DNA of 64,000 nt from assembly GCF_027947535.2 (NCBI RefSeq), contig NZ_JAAGKO020000019.1, forward strand, positions 1 to 64,000, given 5' to 3'. Of this stretch, positions 17,637 through 26,589 are shown piece by piece. The position numbers were made by a program, and so were the translations under genes. Each line of letters opens with the position of its first letter. The stretch's first letter is position 1. Origin of the DNA: Streptantibioticus silvisoli (lineage in GTDB: Bacteria; Actinomycetota; Actinomycetes; Streptomycetales; Streptomycetaceae). The notes beneath the pieces were generated by a model. That model was not told the DNA's origin. It did not search any database and saw only the letters and a list, made by a program, of their open reading frames with translations.

Positions 17637-18398
17637 TCACATGCCCCCGTCGACCGCCAAGGTCGAACCCGTCACGTAGGACGCGTCCGGCGAAGCGAGG
17701 AACGCCACGGCCGCAGCGATCTCCTCTGGCTGCGCGAGACGGGCGAGGGCGACGTTGGGGAGGATGTCGCTGCCGTCCTCGTCCTTGAGGGTGAAGCCGG
17801 CGTAGTTCTCGGCGTTCTCGGTGGCCATGTCGGTGGCGGTGCCGCCGGGCGCGACCGCATTGATGGTGATCTTGCGGTCCGCCAGCTCAACGGCCAGCTG
17901 ATTCACCATCGTCGAGACGGCGGCCTTGCTGGCGGCGTAGAGGGTGTGGTTGCGCACCGCCATCTTCGTACTCGCCGACGAAGTGAGGACGATCCGACCG
18001 CCCTCTGGAAGCACTGCGGCGGCGGCCTGCACGACAAAGAGCTGGCCGCGCACGTTGGTGTCGAAGACACGGGCGAACTCCTCAGGCGTGATCTCCGCCA
18101 GCGCGCCGAAGTGCTCGATGCCAGCGTTGCTGACCACGATGTCGAGCCCGCCCAGTTGTTCGACGGCCGTCGCGGTTACCCGCGTGATGTCGGCGGGATC
18201 GCTGACGTCGCCCTGGACGGCGATGACCTTCGTCGCGGCGCTGTCGAGCCGGTGGACCAGTTCCTTCGCTCGCTCGGCGTTCGACCGGTAGTTGATGGCC
18301 ACCGATGCGCCCTCCGCGACGAGGCGGCACACAATCGCCGCCCCGATGCCGCGACTGCCGCCGGTGACCAGAGCCTTCTTGCCCGCCAAACTGCTCAT
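17637..18398 (-). CDS. SDR-family NAD(P)-dependent oxidoreductase
   Basis: This 253-residue classical short-chain dehydrogenase has ALVTGGSRGIGAAIVCRL (TGxxxGIG cofactor site), IVVSNAGIEHFG (NAG motif), VLTSSASTKM with the catalytic Ser, LYAASKAAVSTMVNQLAVEL with the YxxxK pair, and VAPGGTATDMATE. SYVTGSTLAVDGGM is the typical FabG-like C-terminus. NYRS after the second strand suggests NADP preference. AAGGAG lies six bases before the ATG at 18398. It lies on the same strand as a flavin hydroxylase and a TetR gene, though a decayed stretch separates them. Substrate unknown. Confidence 0.9.
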   Translation of the reverse strand: MSSLAGKKALVTGGSRGIGAAIVCRLVAEGASVAINYRSNAERAKELVHRLDSAATKVIAVQGDVSDPADITRVTATAVEQLGGLDIVVSNAGIEHFGALAEITPEEFARVFDTNVRGQLFVVQAAAAVLPEGGRIVLTSSASTKMAVRNHTLYAASKAAVSTMVNQLAVELADRKITINAVAPGGTATDMATENAENYAGFTLKDEDGSDILPNVALARLAQPEEIAAAVAFLASPDASYVTGSTLAVDGGM

Positions 18399-19097
18399 AT
18401 GCTCACTCCTTGCCGTATTGGATAATTTTTCCCGGTTTCACAGTCCGCTTGCCCTGCGCGGTCCAGCACAGGGCTCGCCCCACGTCACAAAGGAGGATTC
18501 AAGATGCCCCCAGAGCCTGCTGCGTTGCCGCCGCGAAGCGGACTCGACGCCGCCGCCGGTGTCCCCCCACCGGGCTTCAGGCGACGCTCAAAAAAATCGC
18601 CCGCGAGGCCAGGGCGGTCATCGCCACGCCCTGCAAGCAACTCGCCGACTGCGACGAACCGCCCGTTGCGCCGGCCCCCGCGCGTTCGTTCTTGTCAAGG
18701 CCCTTCGCCGCTATGACCGGCGACCACGGCGCCGCGCCGCTGGAGGCGGTACGGACGTTCCCACTGCGCCTGCTGGAGCACCGCAACCGACTGCCCCTGC
18801 TGTTCCTCGGCACCGGACGCGCCGCCGGGGGGACCGCCCCGAGGACGCCCTTTTCGCCGACGCTCTCGACGTGGCGCTGCGCCACAGGGGCGCCGACGCC
18901 ACGGTCCGGCCCCGTCTTACCGCAGTCGACCTGCCGTTCGCCGGGACAATGCTGGTCCGTGCCCTGCATTCCGGCGGACGTGGCGGCAGGCCGTACGGGT
19001 ACCCCATCGTCTGGGGGTCCGCGGGTGGGCCGGCCACGCAGCAGCTCACCGTGCCGATGAGCTCCGACGGGCTGGACCGCTGCCTCGGCTCGGCGAC
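18399..19097. other. Decayed coding stretch between SDR and hydroxylase genes
   Basis: Plus-strand pieces in several frames look protein-like but do not join: IAREARAVIATPCKQLADCD (about 18600), LLEHRNRLPLLFLGTGRAA (about 18770) and FADALDVALRHRGADATVRP (about 18850). I infer one frameshifted gene that I cannot identify. The left end holds the SDR promoter area, with AT-rich AATTATCCAATA read on the minus strand. Confidence 0.4.
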
Positions 19098-20696
19098 TCA
19101 CGCCGCAGGCACGGCCGCCGGCAGGCGGAGCTGCGCTGCCAAGGAGAGCACGAGCGCGTCGGTATCCCCGATGTCCGCGGACGCACCGTAGACCTGCATG
19201 TCGGGGCGCACCAGCGCCACGGTCGCGCCCAGCTCGCCGAACCAGCGGGCGTAGGTCCCCTCGACGTCGCGGTAGCCGTCCGCTCCAATCATCATCCCGA
19301 TCCCGTCCAGCTGGTTCCAGACTTCGCGCGCCCGATCTGACAGTCTGGTGAGCGGGTCGACGCCGTCACCGATCAGCACGAACCGGCCGGAGCCAACGAG
19401 GTCGTCGAGCAGCCCAGTCACACCGTCCTTCTCGACCAGTCCCTGCCACGAGGGGAACCCGGCAGTGGGATCGTCGACACGCAGGCAGCCAGGACCGAGC
19501 CGCCACTGGGACTTCATGCCCGGCGCATCCGTGCCGTCACCGTCACGCATCGCAAGGAACTGCGCGACCCGCGCCTCAACGGCTTCCCGGCCGGTGGTGC
19601 ACGTCAGCTGCCCGGCGGCGACCGACGCCTCCACGATCTCCCGCACGTGGGGCAGGCGCTCAGTGGTGTAGCTGTCGAGCAGTTCGGGTCCCGTCGTGCC
19701 GGTGAGTACCAGGTCTAGCCGCCAGGCCAGCGCTACGGAGTCGCGCACACCCGAGTTAAAGCCCTGCCCGAGGAACGGCGGCATCTGGTGTGCAGCATCG
19801 CCCGCCAGCAGCAGGCGCCCGTCGCGCCACGCATTCGCCCACCGGCCGCGGAACGTGTAGACCGCTGAGCGCGCCAGCTCGACGTGCTCTGCGGTGACCT
19901 CCCAGCGCTCCAGGAGGTCCCACACCACGTCGTCGTCGGTGAGGTGGGCGGGATCGTCACCGGGCAGGACCATCAGCTCGAAGCGCTGCCGATCCTTACC
20001 GGCCGGCGCCAGCGTGGCGGGCCGGTCGTAGTCCAGGACGTGCCCGAACAGGTCGAGCGGTTTCCTCCCGGGCCGCAGCAGCGTGTCGATCACCAGCCAG
20101 CTCGACGAGAAGCCGGTGTCGGTCACCTGGGTGTCCATCAGCGAGCGGATCACGCTGTTCGCGCCGTCGCAGCCGACGACATAGCGGGCGCGCGCGGTAA
20201 CGGGATCGCCCGCGCGCGGCTGGTCGCCATCGATCGGGTCGAAGGTGACCACGGCGCCCTCGGCGGCCTGCTCGACCGCCGTCGCATCCCAACCCCGGTG
20301 CATCTCGATAAGCGGATGAGAGTCGCACACTCGCCCGAGCACCCCATCGACGTCGGGCTGGTGAAACCCGACCATGGCCGGAAATCCCGACTCCCCGTCA
20401 CCGGGAAAGGTCACCACCGCCAGTTCCTCGCCGCCGGGCGCGAACAGCGACGTCGAGACCTTCCCGCGTTCGAAGTTCAGGTGGGGCGCAAGCTCGTCGA
20501 GCAAGCCGACGGCCTGGAACGTCCGCACCGTCTCGTGGCTCATCCCGGCCGCGCGCGGCAGCGGGAACACCGTCTGCCAGCGCTCGTAGACCGCGACCGT
20601 GCGTCTGCGCTTCGCCAGCAGGAGCGCCAAGGTGAGCCCGGTGGGGCCTGCCCCGACGATCACCACCTCGGTGTCGCTGTGCTTTGTGCCGTCCAT
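19098..20696 (-). CDS. FAD-dependent aromatic hydroxylase (PHBH/MhpA type)
   Basis: This 532-residue group A flavoprotein monooxygenase starts with VVIVGAGPTGLTLALLLAK (GxGxxG). ARYVVGCDGANSVIRSLM is the DG motif, and LLLAGDAAHQMPPFLGQGFN the GD motif with the second FAD site. A C-terminal thioredoxin-like segment (GRFVLIGDGVDPL ... VALVRPDMQVYG) is typical of MhpA-like and polyketide hydroxylases of about 530 residues. They use NAD(P)H and O2 to hydroxylate phenolic rings in catabolism or tailoring. GGGAG lies seven bases before the ATG. The TetR gene about 1 kb upstream on the same strand may regulate it. The exact substrate is not readable. Confidence 0.9.
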   Translation of the reverse strand: MDGTKHSDTEVVIVGAGPTGLTLALLLAKRRRTVAVYERWQTVFPLPRAAGMSHETVRTFQAVGLLDELAPHLNFERGKVSTSLFAPGGEELAVVTFPGDGESGFPAMVGFHQPDVDGVLGRVCDSHPLIEMHRGWDATAVEQAAEGAVVTFDPIDGDQPRAGDPVTARARYVVGCDGANSVIRSLMDTQVTDTGFSSSWLVIDTLLRPGRKPLDLFGHVLDYDRPATLAPAGKDRQRFELMVLPGDDPAHLTDDDVVWDLLERWEVTAEHVELARSAVYTFRGRWANAWRDGRLLLAGDAAHQMPPFLGQGFNSGVRDSVALAWRLDLVLTGTTGPELLDSYTTERLPHVREIVEASVAAGQLTCTTGREAVEARVAQFLAMRDGDGTDAPGMKSQWRLGPGCLRVDDPTAGFPSWQGLVEKDGVTGLLDDLVGSGRFVLIGDGVDPLTRLSDRAREVWNQLDGIGMMIGADGYRDVEGTYARWFGELGATVALVRPDMQVYGASADIGDTDALVLSLAAQLRLPAAVPAA

Positions 20697-20819
20697 GATC
20701 CATCTCCCGGCTGGAGCTTCACCTCTGATGCTTCAAAGGTACATCACTGTACCCATTGCAAACAAGGCAGTCGGGCCGCTTGCACGCTGCATCTCTCCAG
20801 CACCGCACGGTCGGTTCTG

Positions 20820-21640
20820 AAGCCAGCCATGCGTCAGTCGGACGCGCTCGGATCCTGGTGCCACCCACGTCGGCTGGATCGGAGCCGTCGGATCGCTTCG
20901 TCGACGAACGGGTGCACAACGTCAGTCCAGTCGAGCACCCCGGCGCCCCCAACCACGACGGCCCTCCGGTCGAAGATCATCACGGCCTCGCCGGCGGATC
21001 CCACACCGTTTACGAGTGCGCATCTGCATCCTCCGCCGCGAAGCGCTCCGCGTTGTCCAGGAGCGCGAAGGCCTGCTACACGTGGTGGCCTGACGCGACG
21101 ATGCAGATCCGGGGTCCCATGGGACGAGAGTCGGCCCAGTCGTCCACGTCAAAGCGGTTTCCGGCAATTGGACGAGTTCCACCGGCTGGTCCGAACCACC
21201 AGGGAGCCTGGGCTGTCTGAGCGCGGTCCGGTTCACCGCGAGCCCAAAGCGCTGACGACGGTCGCGATCCCCTGTAGCTGCGTGCCGGGCCGCCAGAGTC
21301 CGCGTCGACCCCACGGCCGCAGGAGGGTGATCGGATCGAGGGCAAGATCCGATCTGGGGCGCATGGCCGCGACGATGCCGCTCACGGCAGCTTCAGGCAT
21401 CGGGATGGACGCAGCCGGACGTCGTCGACGAGGTCATGGCCGAGGCGCCGAGGTGAGCCGCCGGCGACGCCGCGTTCGGCATCGGGTTGGGAACCTGCGC
21501 CGAAATGTGGGCCTGACATGCTGGACCGAAATCCGCTGCCGGGAGACCTGCGGGCACCCGGCGCCGACGGATCCATGGCGATGGCGGGAGAAGCACTTGG
21601 TCTGACGGACACTCCCGCAGGCCGCGCCCCGCCCGGGGCG
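20820..21640 (-). pseudogene. Unidentified degraded gene(s)
   Basis: Minus-strand pieces read sensibly for short runs: FDVDDWADSRPMGPRICIVA (stop at GHHV), then QAFALLDNAERFAAEDADAH with another stop. A segment starting MIFDRRAVVVGGAGVLDWTD ends in HQDPSASD at about 20829. Further right, AQVPNPMPNAASPAAHLGAS is isolated. Stops and frame changes mean no working product. I do not recognise the family. Confidence 0.4.
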
Positions 21641-21653
21641 AACACCGGCCATG

Positions 21654-22262
21654 CTAGATCGCCTCGGAGACCCCGTCCCTGGCGTAGGTCTCGCTCTGCA
21701 CAATCGACAGCAGCACCCGGTCGACGAACCGGGCCGCGGTCTCCTCGCTGATGGGCTCGGAGCCGAGGCAGAGCTGATGGAACGAGACGGCGCTGATGAC
21801 CATCAGGATCTCGGGGTCCAGTGCCGACGGATTGGCCTCACCGCGGGCGATGGCCTCAAGCAGCAACTGGCGCAGACCCGACAGGCTGGCCGTCATCAGC
21901 CGTTCCCGCAGCTCGGCCAGCGAGTCGGGATCCCGATAGGACTCGGCGACGACGCTGCGGGCCGCGCGCCCGAGCGTGCCCTCGAATTGACTGACCCGCG
22001 GAAGGTACTCGATGAGATCGGTGCGCAGGTCACCGGAAGAGGTGAACGAAACCGCGGTGGGCACGAACGGCGCGATCGAGTCGTAGATCATCTGATCCTT
22101 GTTCGACCACCGCAGGTACAGCGCACGCCTACTGGTACCGGCGCGGCGGGCCACCCCGACCATCGTCAGGCCCTGATAGCCGAGCTCGGCCAGCTCCTCG
22201 CGAACGGCCTCGCACACCGCGTCGCTGACGTCGGCCGTGGATCGTCTCGTCCTCTCGCTCAC
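21654..22262 (-). CDS. TetR-family transcriptional regulator
   Basis: The protein has 202 residues. The N-terminal HTH is LGYQGLTMVGVARRAGTSRR followed by ALYLRWSNKDQMIYDSI, where the usual YFYF turn is YLRW as in the TetR branch with a TetR_C_16-type C-terminal domain. The rest is helical. The GTG at 22262 gives MSERTRRSTADVSDAVCEAV, a normal lead into the first helix. It is co-directional with the hydroxylase and SDR genes and is the natural candidate regulator for them, though I see no clean operator repeat. Confidence 0.85.
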   Translation of the reverse strand: MSERTRRSTADVSDAVCEAVREELAELGYQGLTMVGVARRAGTSRRALYLRWSNKDQMIYDSIAPFVPTAVSFTSSGDLRTDLIEYLPRVSQFEGTLGRAARSVVAESYRDPDSLAELRERLMTASLSGLRQLLLEAIARGEANPSALDPEILMVISAVSFHQLCLGSEPISEETAARFVDRVLLSIVQSETYARDGVSEAI

Positions 22263-22586
22263 CGAACCAGACTAACGCGGCGGGGTCAGAGGCGTTTCGG
22301 ATTGACGATGACGACCGCCCTGGCACGCTTTCACCGCTCGTCATCGCGCCGCGTTCCTCCTGACTGCAAGCACCACGCCGGTTCCTTACGAGCTGGTGCG
22401 TGATTGCGGCGGCGATGTGACTGGCTGATCGGGGGCGTTTGGTCGGCTGGTGGCGGTGCGGTCGGAGATGTGGTCGGCCGGGGTATTGCTGCCCGCGGGG
22501 CCCGGCCGCAGCAGGGCGGGGCTATCCAGGACGGCTCCGACGCCGTGATCACACCAGCCACACCAAGATCATCCCAACCCCACCGG

Positions 22587-23200
22587 CACTTACGGGACAA
22601 CGCCTTCGGCGGCCGACCGCATCGTCGACCACCTCGGCCCGTGTCCTGCGCTCCGGCCGCGCAGGCGGTTCCGCAAGGAGACCGTGCTGATCGTCGACGG
22701 CACCCTCGTACCCACACGCGACCACGCCGTGGCCGAGAAGTCGAAGAACTACCGATACTCCACCAACCACCAGGTCGTCATCGATGCCGACACCCGCCTG
22801 GTCGTCGTGATCGGCCGACCGCTGCCCGGCAACCGCAACGACTGCAAGGCGTGGGAACTGTCCGGTGCGAAGAACGCCGTCGGCCGTACCACGGTGATCG
22901 CCGACGGCGGCTACCGCGGAACCGGCCTGATCATCCCGCACCGACGCGAACGCGGCCGGGCCGAACTGCCGGCCTGGAAGGAAGAACACAACACCTCCCA
23001 CCGCAACGTCCGCGCCCGCGTCGAGCACACCTTCGCCCACATGAAGACCTGGAAGATCCTCCGCGACTGCCGCCTGAAAGGCGACGGCGTCCACCACGCC
23101 ATCCTCGGCATCGCCCGACTCCACAACCTCACCATCGCTCGATCGCTACCCCGGCTCCAGACAGAGCCATGCCCGTGATCAATTACGGGACAACGCTTAG
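22587..23200 (+). mobile_element. IS5-family element, copy 2, 5'-truncated
   Basis: The sequence matches copy 1 from the codons for SAADRIVDHLGP (about 22605) to beyond the stop. TTACGGGACAACGC occurs at the left junction (22589-22602) and in the same orientation after the stop (23183-23196). A direct rather than inverted arrangement suggests rearrangement, not a clean insertion. Upstream, 22404-22586 shows no gene. Confidence 0.6.
22605..23178 (+). pseudogene. Truncated IS5-family transposase, copy 2
   Basis: The N-terminal HTH region is missing. The remaining frame from about 22605, or from the in-frame start at 22684 (MLIVDGTLVPTRDHAVAEKS), carries the three catalytic acidic positions. 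It is nearly identical to copy 1, including the same C-terminus LQTEPCP. Without the DNA-binding N-terminus it should not be active. Copies 1 and 2 lie in the same orientation 5.9 kb apart and could recombine, deleting the SDR, hydroxylase and TetR genes. Confidence 0.75.
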
Positions 23201-23506
23201 TGGCGTGCGGTCCTCGCATGGCGCGTCACTGCTTCCAAACGGGGGTGAGTCTCTTGGGGCCCGGCGTCTTGTTCCCCCTCTTTCCGGCGTTACTTGAATT
23301 GCGGCGAATGCTTCAAACAAGACGCCTCGCTTCTGTTCGAGATCGTACTATCCGGCTGGCCACTTCTTGGTTACGTCGCCCGGTGCTTCATTTCCGACCT
23401 GGGTGGCCATTTAAAACTGCTTGCACTCCCGGCGTAGTGTCTTCACTTCCTTTTCCAGCTTTGGTGCCAGTCGGTAAAACATCTCGCTACTGATATTGTC
23501 TGCGTT

Positions 23507-24727
23507 TCATTGCTGCTCCAACTCGGCCAGTTTGTCTGCCCTCTGCGTAAGCTGAACTGCCTTCGGCCATGTGATGTCAGGCGAAATGAAAGTTGCCTGA
23601 GCTTGCTTCAGCTTCGCCATGAGCAAGCGTTGAACTTGCTCATCCACCATGGGCCCTGAGATTGAGTTGCGAGAGCATGTGGTGCGGGTGTAGACGTAGG
23701 GGCTTCGCTTGCTGCTGGTTTTCGACCCGCCCATCGGGGTGTTGCAGACTCGCGTCACCTGCGTACCGTCTGCTGCCTCATCCGGGAATCGGTACTGGCA
23801 GCGCAGCAGCGACGAGCTGAGGTATTTGATCGTCTTCGGTATGCCGGTGATCCGTGGAGTGCAAGAACCGCGGGCGAGGTACGTGCTTCCATCCCCGAAG
23901 GTCGCGCACAATGCACTCCACTCCTCCGGTGCGCAGACCGGTTGCCAAACACCCACGATCGGAGAGCCGTCGTCATCCAGGACGAGGACGCCACGGTTCG
24001 CGCGATAGCCACACACCCGTGGAGCGGTCATCATCTGCGTGACGGTCTGCGGGATGATCTCACCGCCCCGGCTGCCCCTCAGCCCGAGCCGTTGGCCTCG
24101 GCGCACAAGGTGCTCACGCCTTCCCCCTGATCCGCTCGCGGATCGCCCGGGCCAGAAAGCCCGCTTCGTCCGGCCGCAGAGTTGTCCGGTCCTCCTCCCA
24201 GCCGAAAGGGCGGGGGCCGCTGTGGGGGAGGCCGTCGAGTATGCGGTCCTGGTGCCAGTCGCGGGTGCGGCGTTTCTTCTTCAGGGACTCCGCCTTGTTC
24301 ACGGCCGCCATGACACCGGTCTTGATGATCTCGCTCTCCTCGGTGAGATCCATCGGTCCCGACGGGGTGTAGAAGCGCCGACTCGTGTCGAGCGTCAGGG
24401 CGTCCTCGAAGTCTTCCCAGTCCCGGGCTGTGCGTTGCACGCCGTCCTGGTCCACGCAGATGACCCCGTGCACCGGGTAGCCCTCGGGGGTGTGCCCGCG
24501 CCGCAGGTCACGAAGCATCGCTAGAAAGTCGGTGCGCACGACGCCCCGCTTCGAGGCCGGCAGGTCGTTGTCGGTGTACCGGTGGACGATCACCGCGCCG
24601 TGTCGAGTGGCGTTCCTGTTGCTGCGGCGGTGCTGGTTCGCCACGCCTTGCCAGCCGACCACGACGACGTGGCGGCCTTCCTCCGGTTGTGCTTGCGCCA
24701 GTCGTCGCAGATCCGGGAGTACGCCAT
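23507..24727 (-). pseudogene. Large serine recombinase with frameshifts
   Basis: Read leftwards, [17 protein letters not shown] starts at 24727. A one-base shift near 24640-24655 leads to [20 protein letters not shown] and RYTDNDLPASKRGVVRTDFL, then ICVDQDGVQRTARDWEDFED (resolvase domain). GWEEDRTTLRPDEAGFLARA begins the recombinase domain. A second shift near 24120 in a G-run leads to IPQTVTQMMTAPRVCGYRAN. A cysteine-containing zinc ribbon (LLRCQYRF ... RVCNTPMGG) and a coiled tail end at 23507. The usual catalytic Ser of YxRxS is Cys (YSRIC). Base composition is lower in GC than in the neighbours, as in phage-type genes. It is divergent from the DUF255 start it probably targeted. Confidence 0.75.
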
Positions 24728-25080
24728 GAGGAAGGCCGAGTGCGGGCGGGCAAGCTCCGCTGGGGAGCGAGGCCGGCGGCCTTGCCTCGCAGGTGAAGAT
24801 CGGTTGGGCCTGTCGTGTCGCTTGGAGTAGGGCCGACAGCCTCTGGATTGGGTACTGCGTCTTCTTCCCGGCTCCACGGCCTCGCAAGGTGGGCCGCACG
24901 GACCCGGTCGTGCGACGATGCCGGGAAGAACCGCCTGGCCGACGCGACCTCCCCGTACCTCCTCCAGCACGCCGACAACCCCGTCGACTGGTGGCCGTGG
25001 TCGCCCGAGGCGTTCGAGGAGGCTCGGCGGCGGAACGTGCCCGTGCTGTTGTCGGTGGGTTACTCCGCGTGCCACTGGTG
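24523..25080. repeat. Left copy (A) of the recombinase/DUF255 start repeat
   Basis: From the recombinase 5' region through its start, the intergenic DNA and about 51 codons of the DUF255 gene, this segment is nearly identical to 62820-63310 (copy C). Its first ~245 bp also match 39453-39711 (copy B). Differences are scattered substitutions and single-base indels. Identity with copy C ends exactly after CCACTGGTG at 25080. Confidence 0.85.
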
Positions 25081-25093
25081 CCAGTGCACTTAG
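24926..25093 (+). pseudogene. 5' fragment of a DUF255/YyaL thioredoxin-domain gene
   Basis: [40 protein letters not shown] and [10 protein letters not shown] match residues 1-51 of the intact gene at 63156. The start codon is changed (AAG for ATG). After the CHWC codons the sequence switches to unrelated DNA and stops at 25091-25093. This is the part left on the far side of an insertion into the gene. Confidence 0.85.
25073..25086. other. Putative serine-integrase att core (element left end)
   Basis: CACTGG-TG-CCAGTG is a perfect 6-bp inverted repeat around a central TG, at the exact point where copy A stops matching copy C. Serine integrases cut at a central dinucleotide flanked by imperfect inverted repeats. 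The partner position in the right copy is TG at 63309-63310, where the intact DUF255 gene continues as TCACGTCATG. Confidence 0.6.
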
Positions 25094-25138
25094 ACAACCA
25101 GGTAGCTGTGACCTGGGATGTTCACAGGGAGCGTCAGT

Positions 25139-25246
25139 ATGGACACGTACGACGAGGAACTTGGCCACAAGATAGACGCCTGGGTCCGGGAGCAGCTGAC
25201 GGCTTCGCCGCAGTGGGCGCCCGAGCAGTACATCAGCATTAGTTAG
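25139..25246 (+). CDS. Short ORF just inside the element end
   Basis: A 35-codon frame, MDTYDEELGHKIDAWVREQL ... QYISIS, is preceded by GGGAG seven bases before the ATG. The strong ribosome site and helical, acidic sequence suggest the real start of a small element gene. The stop after ISIS may mean it is truncated. It lies 53 bp from the att core, a usual place for an element-encoded accessory gene, but I do not recognise it. Confidence 0.4.
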   Translation: MDTYDEELGHKIDAWVREQLTASPQWAPEQYISIS

Positions 25247-25378
25247 GCAGCACCTTGAAGGCGAGGCTTTGTCCACCCAGCGCGACGGGTAGGTGAGGTG
25301 AGAGCACGCGTCCGCGAAGAGGAGAGCCCGCGCAACGGCGCCGCAATGTCCGCATGGGCACACCCCGACCCCGCTGCT

Positions 25379-26112
25379 TCGAACCCTCACCGCCCAGGAA
25401 GCCCGCGCATTCCTCGCGGCCACCCACGGCCACCGGTTGCACGCGCTGTTCGAACTCGCCCTCCACGCCGGACTCCGCAAGGGCGAACTCCTCGGCGGAA
25501 GACCGCGCCACGGGCACCGCCGCCATCCGCTGCACACCCCAGCGCGCCAGCGCCGGCGGTTTCGCCACGCTGCCCACCAAGACGCGGGCCTCCGAGCGTC
25601 GCATCGCCCTCCCCGCCCGCTGCGTCCCGTTGCTGAAGCTCCACCACGAACAGCGGCAGGGTGAGTGCAGGGCAGCAGGCACGACATGGCAGCACGGCGG
25701 GCATGTGTTCACCGCTACGCAGGGTGGACCGATCGACCCGACCAATCTCACCCGCGCCTTCATAGTGCTCCTTCGCAAGGCTGGCCTTCGCCGCATCCAC
25801 TTCCACGACCTCCGGCACTCGACCGCAATATTGCTCCTGGATCAGGGCGTCGAACTCGTCGTGATCAAGGAACTCCTCGGTCACGCCCACATTGGCGTCG
25901 CCGCCACCGTCTACGCCCACGTCCGACCGTGCCGCCAGCAAAACGCCATCGGCGCCCTCAGTATCGTCCTAGGCAGCCCGGAGACCACCGAGAAGGCCAA
26001 CGGTGACGGCGCTGAACTGCCACGCTGCACCGCGCGTCCGCTGACGTTGCCGTCAACTACTACCTTCACCCCAAACAGAAGCTCCGCCAGGACACAAATG
26101 GCGGGCTTCTAG
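25379..26112 (+). pseudogene. Tyrosine recombinase (phage-type integrase), frameshifted C-terminal part
   Basis: RTLTAQEARAFLAATHGHRL and HAGLRKGELLG (box I arginine) are in one frame. After a shift, SERRIALPARCVPLLKLHHE, HFHDLRHSTAILLLDQGVEL (HxxR) and LLGHAHIGVAATVYAHVRP (His and Tyr nucleophile) are in another. This is the catalytic domain of a pSAM2-like actinomycete integrase. The SAM-like N-terminal domain is missing and at least one frameshift lies near 25480-25560. It is a remnant of a second, different integrase inside the same element. Confidence 0.75.
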
Positions 26113-26145
26113 TTTGCCTCAGCGACTACTGATGTTCGCCGCCTT

Positions 26146-26589
26146 CTATCCCGTCTCGACTCTATAGCGCGCTCGGAGTCTTGCCGCGAGAGCAGATGCC
26201 CCTCCGATGCCGGCGTCAATCTCCACCGACCACCAGGTGCTGTCGCTCGCAGTTAGAACCAAGGGGAATCCTGCAAAATCGCCCGCAGTGAATCGTTCTG
26301 GATCAAGCAGGCGATGTTCTCCTGCTGCTACGAGCAGCAGATCGAAGCACTGGCGGACACCGGTCGCGAATTCCCGAACCTGAGTCCACGACATGACATA
26401 CCCCTGCGGCGAGGAAGCTATCTTCTGCCGGAAATCTGCATATTCCAGACCGGTCGCCCCCTGCACAATCCCGTCAAAGTCGAGTACAGACCACACCCAG
26501 TTGTTGTCCGGGACAAGGGAGAGTAGGCTGCCGAGACCGACTATTCCGCCTTCAGTGTCATGCATCCGGAATTCTAGAAGTTCGCTCAT
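26146..26589 (-). CDS. Putative immunity protein for the Rhs toxin
   Basis: This acidic 147-residue protein, MSELLEFRMHDTEGGIVGLG ... ALAARLRARYRVETG, has no signal peptide and no family I can name. Its ATG overlaps the Rhs stop as TCAT on the plus strand (ATGA, 26586-26589), the usual place of a cognate immunity gene directly after a polymorphic toxin. It should bind and neutralise the toxin tip in the cytoplasm of the producer. The role is inferred from position, coupling and size. Confidence 0.7.
   Translation of the reverse strand: MSELLEFRMHDTEGGIVGLGSLLSLVPDNNWVWSVLDFDGIVQGATGLEYADFRQKIASSPQGYVMSWTQVREFATGVRQCFDLLLVAAGEHRLLDPERFTAGDFAGFPLVLTASDSTWWSVEIDAGIGGASALAARLRARYRVETG

Noticed and set aside
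25250-26112. tRNA gene as integration target of the tyrosine integrase
   Set aside because: No cloverleaf-like sequence or CCA end is found near it; the integrase is itself broken.
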